Origin: a virus
Strand: one strand, 5' to 3'
IMG/VR virus record: IMGVR_UViG_3300044539_000047
Coordinates: 1 to 29,623 of that record
Length of the DNA: 29,623 nucleotides
Positions 1 through 7,597 of this stretch are shown here, piece by piece. The position numbers and the translations under genes were made by a program. Positions within the stretch are counted from its first letter, which is position 1; every line of letters begins with the position of its first letter. Below the pieces are notes generated by a model, which ran no database searches, was not told where the DNA came from, and worked only from the letters and a program-made list of their open reading frames with translations.

Positions 1-213
1 ACTACAGCCTCTTATCTATGGCTATGCAGAGAACTGATAAGAATTGTTGGGGGACATAGACCTCACGAACAATGGTATATGGCGAAGATAGCTCCCATAT
101 CACAAAGAGTACCCAAGCTCTTTAATATTCATTCTTTAAAGTACCTTAAAAGGGATAATTATATGTGTTTTTGTGCTTTATATGACCAGTTAAAGTGCAT
201 GAAACGTTACTAA
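1..213 (+). CDS. C-terminal end of an unidentified protein (partial)
   Basis: The first 213 bases are open in frame 1 and give about 70 residues before a TAA stop. The start lies outside the window. An uninterrupted frame of this length in AT-rich DNA, ending 6 bases before the ATG of the next gene, suggests a real gene tail in the same operon. The peptide is basic, with Cys residues near its end (CFCALYDQLKC). I do not recognise a family, and no domain can be named from this fragment. Confidence 0.55.
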   Translation, partial: TTASYLWLCRELIRIVGGHRPHEQWYMAKIAPISQRVPKLFNIHSLKYLKRDNYMCFCALYDQLKCMKRY

Positions 214-219
214 AAAATT

Positions 220-474
220 ATGCAAAAGCACATCAAAGTTTATATGAATTATTATGGATATGAAATATCTGATTTTATACCATGTGAGGCATGTGGTGCT
301 AAATCGAATGACATCCATCATATTGTTTTTAGGTCTAAGTTTGGCAAAAAGACAAAAGACCAACAAGACGCAATTGAAAACTTAATTGCACTATGTAGAG
401 AATGCCACAACAAAGCACACGACAATAAACTCACTAAAGAATGGTTAACGGAATTGCATACATCAAACCTTTAA
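220..474 (+). CDS. HNH endonuclease
   Basis: A small 84-residue HNH nuclease. The zinc-binding and catalytic pattern is visible: CEAC at residues 22-25, DIHH at 31-34, N54, then CREC at 59-62 followed by H63 and H67. Such HNH proteins are metal-dependent DNA nicking or cleaving enzymes. When encoded beside the terminase genes they are known in several phages (HK97 type) to assist DNA packaging or cos cleavage. Here it lies about 350 bases upstream of the small terminase and overlaps the RusA-like gene by 34 bases, so a packaging role is plausible. A free-standing homing-type nuclease is the alternative. The family call is firm; the role is inferred. Confidence 0.85.
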   Translation: MQKHIKVYMNYYGYEISDFIPCEACGAKSNDIHHIVFRSKFGKKTKDQQDAIENLIALCRECHNKAHDNKLTKEWLTELHTSNL

Positions 475-773
475 GCGTAAACAAAGCATGGCAAGGGAAA
501 AGATTTAAGTCTCCAGAGTACAAAGTTTATGAGAAACAAATGCTTTTGACTCTAAAGCCAATGCAACTGCCAGAGCCGCCATATCAAATTGACTTTGAGT
601 TCGGATTCAGCAACAAAGCATCGGACATAGACAATCCCATGAAACCATTTTTGGATATATTGCAAAAAAAGTATAATTTTGATGACGCAGAAGTCTATAA
701 AATAGTGATAGTGAAGACAATAGTTGCCAAAGGTAGCGAGTTTATAAAGTTCGAAATCAAATCACTAAGGTAA
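441..773 (+). CDS. rusA: RusA-like Holliday junction resolvase
   Basis: The 110-residue product fits the RusA family in length and pattern. The N-terminal segment SVNKAWQGKRFKSPEY (12-27) corresponds to the substrate-binding strand. The acidic metal-binding residues lie in SDIDNPMKPFLDIL (D62, D64, N65, K68, D72) and in the FDD at 80-82. RusA enzymes are dimers that cleave four-way DNA junctions symmetrically, resolving recombination or branched packaging intermediates. The start at 441 sits inside the HNH gene and gives the expected short N-terminus. Placement just before the terminase suggests debranching of concatemers before packaging; that role is inferred. Confidence 0.85.
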   Translation: MVNGIAYIKPLSVNKAWQGKRFKSPEYKVYEKQMLLTLKPMQLPEPPYQIDFEFGFSNKASDIDNPMKPFLDILQKKYNFDDAEVYKIVIVKTIVAKGSEFIKFEIKSLR

Positions 774-822
774 ACGGCTGAATTTAAGTAAATTATATCA
801 TTCAAATTTCACATTAATTGTC
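774..822 (+). promoter_or_regulatory. Possible promoter/operator region before the terminase genes
   Basis: The 49-base gap holds a perfect inverted repeat AATTTA-AG-TAAATT at 781-794 and a TAATTG at 815-820, two bases before the terminase ATG. The latter resembles a shortened form of the Bacteroidota TAnnTTTG element in the same near-leaderless position seen before three other late genes. No terminator is visible. The match is weak, so this is only a candidate. Confidence 0.3.
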
Positions 823-1215
823 ATGAACATAAAAATAAGCGACAAAGAGTTTTTAGCAATACTGAGAGAGAACGCAGGACTATTTTCGAGGACTGCAAAA
901 GCTATTGAAAAGCAATTCAAAATTGATTACACGAGGCAAGCGGTCAGAGAGAGAGCATTAAAATTTCCAGAGGAACTAATTGACATCCGAGAACAAAACA
1001 TTGATGTGGCCGAAGATGGATTGTTTAGTCTTATGAAGTCAGACAATGACAATGTAAAGATGCGAGCAATCGAATTATATTTGAAAACCATTGGCAAAGC
1101 CAGAGGATATGTCGAAAAGGTCGAGCAACAAATTACTGGGGGCATGGACAACACATTAGAAATAAAGATTGTTAAAACCGAGTTCCCGATAAGGTCAACA
1201 GAAAACGATGTTTGA
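823..1215 (+). CDS. terS: Terminase small subunit
   Basis: A 130-residue protein with an N-terminal helix-turn-helix-like half (roughly residues 5-50) and a helical oligomerisation segment containing DNVKMRAIELYLKTIGKARG (75-94). That segment has the style of small terminases from Bacteroidota phages. The small subunit forms a ring, recognises the packaging site and regulates the large subunit. The gene ends 8 bases inside the terminase large subunit gene, the standard pairing. Family recognition rests on pattern and position rather than on catalytic residues. Confidence 0.75.
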   Translation: MNIKISDKEFLAILRENAGLFSRTAKAIEKQFKIDYTRQAVRERALKFPEELIDIREQNIDVAEDGLFSLMKSDNDNVKMRAIELYLKTIGKARGYVEKVEQQITGGMDNTLEIKIVKTEFPIRSTENDV

Positions 1216-2341
1216 AACAACTGAGTTATTTGAAGCTAATATAACGGCCGAGACTAAAATCATAATCAATCAAGGCGGGACATGGTCTGGAAAAACCTAT
1301 TCTATTTTGCAGGCGCTTGCCTATTTTGCATTGACAGACCCAAACTCACTAATCACAATCGTTGGTCAAGACATCCCGAATCTTAAAGCGGGAGCGCTCA
1401 GAGACTTTCAAAATATCATTTCAGACAATCCAATTGTTGACGCCCAGATTAGCGACTATAATAAATCCGACAGAATTTACAAGTTTGTTAATGGCTCAAT
1501 GATTGAGTTTAAGTCTTATGATAATTCGCAGGATGCAAAGTCTGGAAAGCGAGACTATTTGTTTTTAAACGAGGCAAATGGAATTGACAGACAGATTGCA
1601 AAGCAACTATTGCTAAGAACAAAGAAAAAAGCATTCATTGACTTTAATCCAGACGCAGAGTTCTGGGTGCATGAAGACTATTTGAACAATCCGACCGCAA
1701 AGTTTATTTATTCCGACCATAGAAACAATCCCTTTGTCCCGAATGAGAACAGAGCCGAAATTGAGGCGCTTAAAGACATCGACATTGAATTGTGGAAAGT
1801 CTATGCAAGGGGAATAACGGGACGCATTGAGGGGCTTATTTATCGCAATTGGACGATAGGAAATTCATTCCCAGAGGTTGATTATGTTTACGGCTTAGAC
1901 TTTGGATATAACCACCCCACGACACTGGTGAAATGTGGATGGGACGAAAACAAATTCTATTTAGAAGAGGTCATTTATGAAAGCGGATTGACAACGGCTG
2001 ACTTAATAGAGAAAATGCAGAAATTAAACATTGGACAAAAAGAAATATTTGCGGATGCTGCCAGACCAGACACAATCGAGGAACTTTATAGAGCGGGATT
2101 TAACGTCTTTAGCGCAGATAAATCGGTTAAAGATGGGATTAACACACTAAAGGCAAAGCCAATTGTTTTGGTTGACTCTCCAAATGGAGTCAAAGAGTTC
2201 AAAACGTATAAATGGAAAACAGATAAGAACGGCAAAGCAATTGACGAGCCAGTCAAGTTCAATGATGACTTTTGCGATGCTGCCAGATACGGCATTTTTA
2301 ACGGCACAAAATCCCACACAAAAAAAATATCATGGTTTTAG
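1208..2341 (+). CDS. terL: Terminase large subunit (packaging ATPase-nuclease)
   Basis: A 377-residue DNA-packaging motor. The ATPase half shows a Walker A motif GGTWSGKT (23-30) and a Walker B motif DYLFLNEA (116-123) with catalytic Glu122. The RNase H-like nuclease half shows VYGLDFGYNHPTT (D231), FADAARPD (D283) and DDFCDAARY near the C-terminus (D357). This layout fits the PBSX/Terminase_3 group, and the length is at the short end for large terminases. It docks on the portal, pumps DNA into proheads and cuts the concatemer. It overlaps the small subunit gene by 8 bases and the next gene by 10. Unusually, the portal is not next to it but about 17 kb downstream. Confidence 0.95.
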   Translation: MFETTELFEANITAETKIIINQGGTWSGKTYSILQALAYFALTDPNSLITIVGQDIPNLKAGALRDFQNIISDNPIVDAQISDYNKSDRIYKFVNGSMIEFKSYDNSQDAKSGKRDYLFLNEANGIDRQIAKQLLLRTKKKAFIDFNPDAEFWVHEDYLNNPTAKFIYSDHRNNPFVPNENRAEIEALKDIDIELWKVYARGITGRIEGLIYRNWTIGNSFPEVDYVYGLDFGYNHPTTLVKCGWDENKFYLEEVIYESGLTTADLIEKMQKLNIGQKEIFADAARPDTIEELYRAGFNVFSADKSVKDGINTLKAKPIVLVDSPNGVKEFKTYKWKTDKNGKAIDEPVKFNDDFCDAARYGIFNGTKSHTKKISWF

Positions 2342-3066
2342 TTAACATCGACAAAGAATACCAATTCCCTACGCAATTGGACGAAATAACATTGAGGCAT
2401 TTTATCGACTTGCAAAACTTGTTGCATGAGGAAAAATACAACGAAGCGGTCATGCTTATGTCTGGAATCAGTGAGGACATTTACGACAAAATTAGTTTGA
2501 ACGGCAAATTGGAATTAACTGGGTTGGCTCAGATGTTAGTCAATGGCGAGATTCTTATGGTTGGCGAGCGATTAGATTTATACGAAATTATGGCTTGTCC
2601 TATTGGACAATTTGAAGACTGGAAAGCAACCATTGCAGAGTTTAAAGATTGCGAGTGGAAAGCATTGCCATTTTTATGCTTGTTAGAAACTGGCGAGTAT
2701 AACTATGACACCAGAACAAACAAGCGCTATTTAGAATATCTAAACTTGCCCGCATCTGTTGCACTTTTTTACCAAAACAAAGTGAATGAGCAATTTGCAG
2801 ATGTTCACAATAAATTCTTACCTTTGTTTGAAAGCGAATTAGAGGACATTCAATTAGAAGCGGGAGTTCAAAGTCTTAATCAGTTTGGCGGTTATGGCAC
2901 ATTGGTGCAATTGGCAGATGGGATTTACAAAGACATTGAGGCAGTGAGCAAAACAAGCGTTGCGGAGGCATACACTTTTTTAACTTACAAGAAGATTGAA
3001 AGAACATATTTGCAGAACTTAGAAAAATTGAGACGTGAACAAATTAATCGAAATATTCAAGACTAA
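2332..3066 (+). CDS. Unknown structural/assembly protein, possibly tail assembly chaperone-like
   Basis: A 244-residue, acidic and largely helical protein with no signal peptide or membrane segment. It begins with EYQFPTQLDEITLRHFIDLQ, a phrase resembling the N-termini of small phage assembly proteins that precede tail genes in Bacteroidota phages. I cannot assign a named family with confidence. It overlaps the large terminase by 10 bases and the next gene by 32, so it is translated as part of the packaging-tail operon. A tail assembly chaperone or a head-tail joining factor are the options suggested by context. Confidence 0.5.
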   Translation: MVLVNIDKEYQFPTQLDEITLRHFIDLQNLLHEEKYNEAVMLMSGISEDIYDKISLNGKLELTGLAQMLVNGEILMVGERLDLYEIMACPIGQFEDWKATIAEFKDCEWKALPFLCLLETGEYNYDTRTNKRYLEYLNLPASVALFYQNKVNEQFADVHNKFLPLFESELEDIQLEAGVQSLNQFGGYGTLVQLADGIYKDIEAVSKTSVAEAYTFLTYKKIERTYLQNLEKLRREQINRNIQD

Positions 3067-3478
3067 AGCCGAGCAGACTTATGCTTTCGGCAATGGAACG
3101 TTTAATGAATTGAACGCCCAGTCGAATATAAAATATCCGCTAATCTGGATGCTATTCCCTTTGAGTGTAACAAACAACTCGACAAATAACATTATTGTGT
3201 CGCAGACTTATTCGTTTAGTTTACAATTTATCACATCGGGGTCGCTTAAGGATAAACAATCCCAAATGAATAACCATTTCGACCAATTGAATAAAATCAT
3301 GGTTGGATATATTCAGTCAATGCAAATTGAGAACGAAGATTTGGAAAGGGATGCAATGACATTTGGGCAAGCAACAATGATTAATAAAAAGCAGGACAAT
3401 GTTCATTATGGTTGGTCGGTTGCGGTATCGGTAACGTTGCCAATTGATTCAAGTTTGTGTTGTGATTTATTCGCATGA
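3035..3478 (+). CDS. Probable tail terminator/completion protein
   Basis: A 147-residue protein starting at a GTG codon; no ATG fits early enough, and the reading frame begins inside the previous gene. It contains YPLIWMLFPLS, a hydrophobic strand, and ends in a beta-rich segment GWSVAVSVTLPIDSSLCCDL. Small mixed alpha/beta proteins in this position, before an HK97 gp10-like gene, are often tail-terminator or head-tail joining proteins. No diagnostic motif is present, so this is a context-led call. Confidence 0.45.
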   Translation: MNKLIEIFKTKAEQTYAFGNGTFNELNAQSNIKYPLIWMLFPLSVTNNSTNNIIVSQTYSFSLQFITSGSLKDKQSQMNNHFDQLNKIMVGYIQSMQIENEDLERDAMTFGQATMINKKQDNVHYGWSVAVSVTLPIDSSLCCDLFA

Positions 3479-3936
3479 TAGATTTAACGAACACACTGGC
3501 GGAATTTAACAAGCTAAACGAGGCGCTTGTTGAGGCACTTGGCAAAGCAGGTTCATTGGCTGACTCGCATGAAGTTGTTTTGACTGCTGAAAATACCAGA
3601 AGTCAAGTTGCTATCATGGCAAATGATTATTGGTATTGGCAAAATTATGGCAGAGGGATTACAAAAGAGGGGAACGACCCTGCATTGGTTAGACCAAAGA
3701 TTGATGAGTGGGTTAAAAAATTACCAGACTGGTACGCAAAAGATAAAAAAGACGGCTCAAAGGGCAAGAAATTAACAAAGGATGAGCAAGCGTTTTTGGT
3801 TACGAGAAAAATACATCGAGAGGGATATAAGGGGAATTTTTATGCAGATAAAACATGTCCACTATTTGAAGACGCAATAAACAAAGCAGTTTTAGAGGAC
3901 ATACAAAACTATTTTAACAATGAGTTTAACAATTGA
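3475..3936 (+). CDS. HK97 gp10-like tail completion/neck protein
   Basis: The 153-residue product shows the usual pattern of HK97 gp10-like proteins: a helical N-terminus, then YWYWQNYGRGI, RPKIDEWVKKLPD, and near the end LVTRKIHREGYKGNFYAD. Members sit at the head-tail interface or complete the tail. It overlaps the previous gene by 4 bases (ATGA) and the next by 17. The family assignment comes from the motif order read by eye; a structural comparison would settle whether it is neck or tail completion. Confidence 0.6.
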   Translation: MIDLTNTLAEFNKLNEALVEALGKAGSLADSHEVVLTAENTRSQVAIMANDYWYWQNYGRGITKEGNDPALVRPKIDEWVKKLPDWYAKDKKDGSKGKKLTKDEQAFLVTRKIHREGYKGNFYADKTCPLFEDAINKAVLEDIQNYFNNEFNN

Positions 3937-4585
3937 AGTTGAGCCGTCAGTAAATACGGCCGTTTATAATCCAGTGCGATTCGAGTTTAACTCGGACGTT
4001 ACGTCTGACTATACAATCGGAGCAGAAACTGAGGGGGGTGATGGCTTTGTAAACAACAATGGCTATGTGCAAATTGATTTAAGTGCACCACATGGTTTAT
4101 TAGTTGGCGATTTCATTAAGATTTCACAAAATTCGGGCGTTGAGGCATACAATGGCGTTTGGCTTGTTACGTCTGTCGTTGGCGATAGCTTTACAATCAA
4201 TGCTCCTTATGTTAGTGCAGGCGATGGAAATAATATTTGGTATTATAAATATCTAAGAAACTACAATGCAGTGATTCGAGTATTTGGATTTAACTATTGC
4301 GACAATGGATTCGAGGAAATTGCAAAAATTACTTTAAAGCCAACGTTTGTTTTGGGCTACTGCTATTTCATTATTGATATTGCTGACATCTTAAAGGATT
4401 ACAACTCTGAGTGCAACGTGGTTACAGATGTAATTTCTGGCGACTTGTTTCCTTTAATTAGTCCGCCAATTATCCAGAACAATTTAAAATCATATATTAG
4501 ATATTACATTTCTTATGCTGAGGGATTCGACAATCCAGTTGGAAACGAGGCTCAGTATGAAGAGACAACACCAAGCGACTTATAA
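3920..4585 (+). CDS. Tail structural protein, N-terminal part of a probably split gene
   Basis: A 221-residue, beta-rich protein. It starts with a VYNPVRFEFNSD segment and then has an inserted module PHGLLVGDFIKISQNSG...YNGVWLVTSVVGDSFTI (roughly 58-95), typical of tail-tip or receptor-binding beta domains. The gene ends at TAA 4583-4585. The following gene begins one codon later in the same reading frame, so the two may be halves of one ancestral protein. In similar phages I would expect these two regions to be joined, but that comparison is from memory. Function is inferred from context. Confidence 0.6.
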   Translation: MSLTIEVEPSVNTAVYNPVRFEFNSDVTSDYTIGAETEGGDGFVNNNGYVQIDLSAPHGLLVGDFIKISQNSGVEAYNGVWLVTSVVGDSFTINAPYVSAGDGNNIWYYKYLRNYNAVIRVFGFNYCDNGFEEIAKITLKPTFVLGYCYFIIDIADILKDYNSECNVVTDVISGDLFPLISPPIIQNNLKSYIRYYISYAEGFDNPVGNEAQYEETTPSDL

Positions 4586-4588
4586 GAT

Positions 4589-5392
4589 ATGCCAACAGAA
4601 TATTATACATCAAACGCAGCGTTGCAATATAACGTAACAAATGATTTAACAGACTACATGTTAAACGATACTGGCGTAACTGGCAAGAAGTTTTTAACAG
4701 AAGCGCCATTGACTAAGATAATGCCAGAGAATGAATTGTCTGCGCTTTATTTTCTTTGTAACGATGGCAACTTTATTGCATCTGCTCAATATACTTATTA
4801 TGATGTTGATGGCAATACATTAGGACAAACAAGCAATGCTTTATATCCAACATTAACACTTTATCACAATGCCATCCCAGTTAATTGGATTGGTGCAGAC
4901 CCTGCGGCGGTTAAAATGAGAGTCAGAATTATAAGAACTGCGGGCGGCGTTTCAATAACTGAGGAGCGTTTTTATATTAGAGACCAGAATCTTTATTGCA
5001 ACGAGAAACAAGTCAACTGGTTAAACAAGTTGGGCGGATACGATAGTTTTATGTTCACTGCGGGTCAAGAAACTGCAATCAATGTGAGACGTGAAATACC
5101 AATTGAATTCAGTATGGCGACAAACTTTGAGTCTCCAAACAGAATCAATGGCTATCGCTCGCATTCGTCTATTGAGTCGCTAAGTTTAGCAACCAGAGTT
5201 AACACCAAAGAAACGGCAAATTGGTTAAAAAGAGAATTGATTGACTCGATTGATGTTTACGTTGTTAACGATTTAACCTATGTGCCAGTGAATGTGAAAA
5301 ATTCGTCTGTTGCTTACGATACATTTTCAAAAGATTTTATCGTGAAATTTGAATTTGAGTATGCATTCCCAATTAACATCCAAACACGATAG
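4589..5392 (+). CDS. Tail structural protein, C-terminal part of a probably split gene
   Basis: A 267-residue protein in the same frame as the gene before it, separated by TAA plus one GAT codon. It contains KKFLTEAPLTKIMPENE and a well-spaced WLNKLGGYDSFMFT segment near residue 143, a phrase I associate with tail-tip proteins of Bacteroidota phages. Beta-strand content is high and there is no membrane segment. It may be made by re-initiation or, if the stop is leaky, as part of a longer product. The next gene starts immediately after its stop, which supports coupled translation. Confidence 0.6.
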   Translation: MPTEYYTSNAALQYNVTNDLTDYMLNDTGVTGKKFLTEAPLTKIMPENELSALYFLCNDGNFIASAQYTYYDVDGNTLGQTSNALYPTLTLYHNAIPVNWIGADPAAVKMRVRIIRTAGGVSITEERFYIRDQNLYCNEKQVNWLNKLGGYDSFMFTAGQETAINVRREIPIEFSMATNFESPNRINGYRSHSSIESLSLATRVNTKETANWLKRELIDSIDVYVVNDLTYVPVNVKNSSVAYDTFSKDFIVKFEFEYAFPINIQTR

Positions 5393-7591
5393 ATGGAATA
5401 TACTGAAATCATAATTGACGATTTATACCAATTGGAATTGGGCGACAAAGCCATTTTAATTCCGATGACTTATGAATTGATTGACATTAAAGATTTAAAC
5501 AGACGTTCTGGTTCTAAGACAAAAACGATTGTTATTCCCAGAACGAAGCAGAATGACAAAATATTTGGATTTGCTTTCAATATCAATGCAAAAAACGCTT
5601 TTGATAAATACACTCAGAGAAAAATTCGCATCCAAAAAAATAGTCAAGTATTATTTAATGGCCTTTGTGTGCTTACAGAGGTAACAAATGAGACCATTTC
5701 GTTTTATGCCTTTGCTGAGTTAAGCAAATTAAAAGAGGTATTTGGGACAAGGTCTATAAATGATTTGAATCTGGATGACTTAGACCATACCTATGACGCA
5801 ACAATCTTTGACACATGGAATGGGAATTATCCTGCGGGCGTTCCAGAGGATTATTTTTATCCATTTATTGACTATGGGCAATTTAATAATAGAAGTCCAT
5901 TAAACAATCCAGAGGAAACAGACGTTTTTATTACAGACGTTTATCCTGCATTATATTTAAAGCGTGCAATTAATCAAATTTGCATTGACAACGGCTATAC
6001 ATTAAAGACAACTTTCTTTGATGACTATAATACAAGCAAATTATTGATTCCATTTAGCAATGAACAATTTATCCATTCAAATAAATATCTAATTAATACA
6101 GATGGCTTTTCTGGGACACGACCAGAAACGTCTCCTTATGCTTTGCCATCGAGTTTAATCCAATATACAATACCAATTACACAAGAAATATCTGACCCAT
6201 TATTTCAATTTGCATCTGACGAGTTTGTTTCAGCAAGTAGTCAATCAGTTGAGGTTAATATTTCTGGCTTTGTGGACACGTTGGGAACTTATGGAGTTCC
6301 AAAAGTATTTGACATTAAACTCCAATACTATAATAGTGGGACGGCTACATGGTCGGATGTAATCGTTAAAGATTATGGACAGATTGCAAATGCAGTTCCT
6401 TTTCAAATTAAAACAAGCATTAATTTATTCACTGGCGATAAACTAAGGTTTGTGGCGACCAGATATGCAGTTAAATCAATTGGCAGTGAGGTTTTAATTT
6501 ATCCAAACGTTTACACCATTTATCCAAAAGACGTTAAGTTAAATATTGCGCAAGGGGAAATTGTGCAAATGTCTCCAAATTTACCAAACATAAAGCAGTC
6601 AGATTTATTTCAATGGTGCTATAAAATGTTTAACTGGGTTATTGTTGTTGACGATAATAAAGGGCAAGTTCAAATAAGCACTTATGATTCATTTTATCAA
6701 AATGGCGGTCAAAAAGACTTTAGTCAAAAATTAAGTTTGACACCAAATGCAACAATCAATTACCAACCGACCAATTTCTCTCGCAAATATGATTTTAGAT
6801 ATAAGCATGACGAAAAAGACTATTGGTTAACCAGATATGATTTAAAACAAACAACCGACCAACCATACAAATATGGGGACGGCCAATATTATTTAACACA
6901 ACAAGGCGAGGCAACATTAATTGGCGAGGTTGGATTCTCTCCGACTATCATTGAAAAATCATGGAATGGCAATGACCCAGACTATATTTATTTGCCGACA
7001 ATGCTCGACATTGCAGAGCCAACAATTTTAAACACTCAGCATGAGCCGAGAATTTTAATAAATGGAGGTCTAACAACGATTGATATTTTATCGGATGGAT
7101 TATATTCTGTTTTAAACGTTGAGGGAGTTGGCAATGTTTCAGATTTACCATTGTGCTATTTCCAGAAAAAAAAATATAACGAGGACGGCATTGACGCATT
7201 TGAATTAAATCTGGCATTTAACACGCCAAATGAGGTTTTAAACATGCCCAAAAATTTAGTTGACACATATTACAAGTCAGCAATTGACTCGCTTTCGGTT
7301 TCTGCGCAAGTTACTGCATATTTTAAATTGAGTAGTAAAGACATTACAGAATTAGATTTTGCAGAACTCTGGTATATTTCGTATTTTAGTGCGATTTTTA
7401 GACTTAACAGAATTGTGGACTATAATCCAAACTCTTTAGGTCTAACAAAGGTTGAATTAATTAACGTTGGCGTCTTAGATAGAACGATTGACACATTTGG
7501 AGCAATAGAACCAGTGGCAGATTTTACATATTTGGACACTGAAATTTTAGAAGATATAATAACTGAAAATAATAACGACATAATAATTTAA
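5393..7591 (+). CDS. Large tail-tip/baseplate hub-like protein
   Basis: At 732 residues this is the second largest protein in the window. The N-terminus has a short segment DIKDLNRRSGSKTKTIVIP (31-49) followed by QNDKIFGFAFNIN, a pattern repeatedly seen in central tail proteins of Bacteroidota phages. The middle holds many beta strands and a segment QSDLFQWCYKMFNWVIVVDD that resembles hub domains. There are no catalytic motifs I can point to. Its place between tail-tip proteins and the fibre suggests a tip hub or fibre-attachment protein. It starts directly after the previous stop codon. Confidence 0.6.
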   Translation: MEYTEIIIDDLYQLELGDKAILIPMTYELIDIKDLNRRSGSKTKTIVIPRTKQNDKIFGFAFNINAKNAFDKYTQRKIRIQKNSQVLFNGLCVLTEVTNETISFYAFAELSKLKEVFGTRSINDLNLDDLDHTYDATIFDTWNGNYPAGVPEDYFYPFIDYGQFNNRSPLNNPEETDVFITDVYPALYLKRAINQICIDNGYTLKTTFFDDYNTSKLLIPFSNEQFIHSNKYLINTDGFSGTRPETSPYALPSSLIQYTIPITQEISDPLFQFASDEFVSASSQSVEVNISGFVDTLGTYGVPKVFDIKLQYYNSGTATWSDVIVKDYGQIANAVPFQIKTSINLFTGDKLRFVATRYAVKSIGSEVLIYPNVYTIYPKDVKLNIAQGEIVQMSPNLPNIKQSDLFQWCYKMFNWVIVVDDNKGQVQISTYDSFYQNGGQKDFSQKLSLTPNATINYQPTNFSRKYDFRYKHDEKDYWLTRYDLKQTTDQPYKYGDGQYYLTQQGEATLIGEVGFSPTIIEKSWNGNDPDYIYLPTMLDIAEPTILNTQHEPRILINGGLTTIDILSDGLYSVLNVEGVGNVSDLPLCYFQKKKYNEDGIDAFELNLAFNTPNEVLNMPKNLVDTYYKSAIDSLSVSAQVTAYFKLSSKDITELDFAELWYISYFSAIFRLNRIVDYNPNSLGLTKVELINVGVLDRTIDTFGAIEPVADFTYLDTEILEDIITENNNDIII

Positions 7592-7597
7592 AAAAAA

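Noticed and set aside
4583-4588. General stop-codon reassignment of TAA
   Set aside because: TAA ends many well-defined genes here with proper neighbour spacing, so only a local effect at this stop is worth considering.
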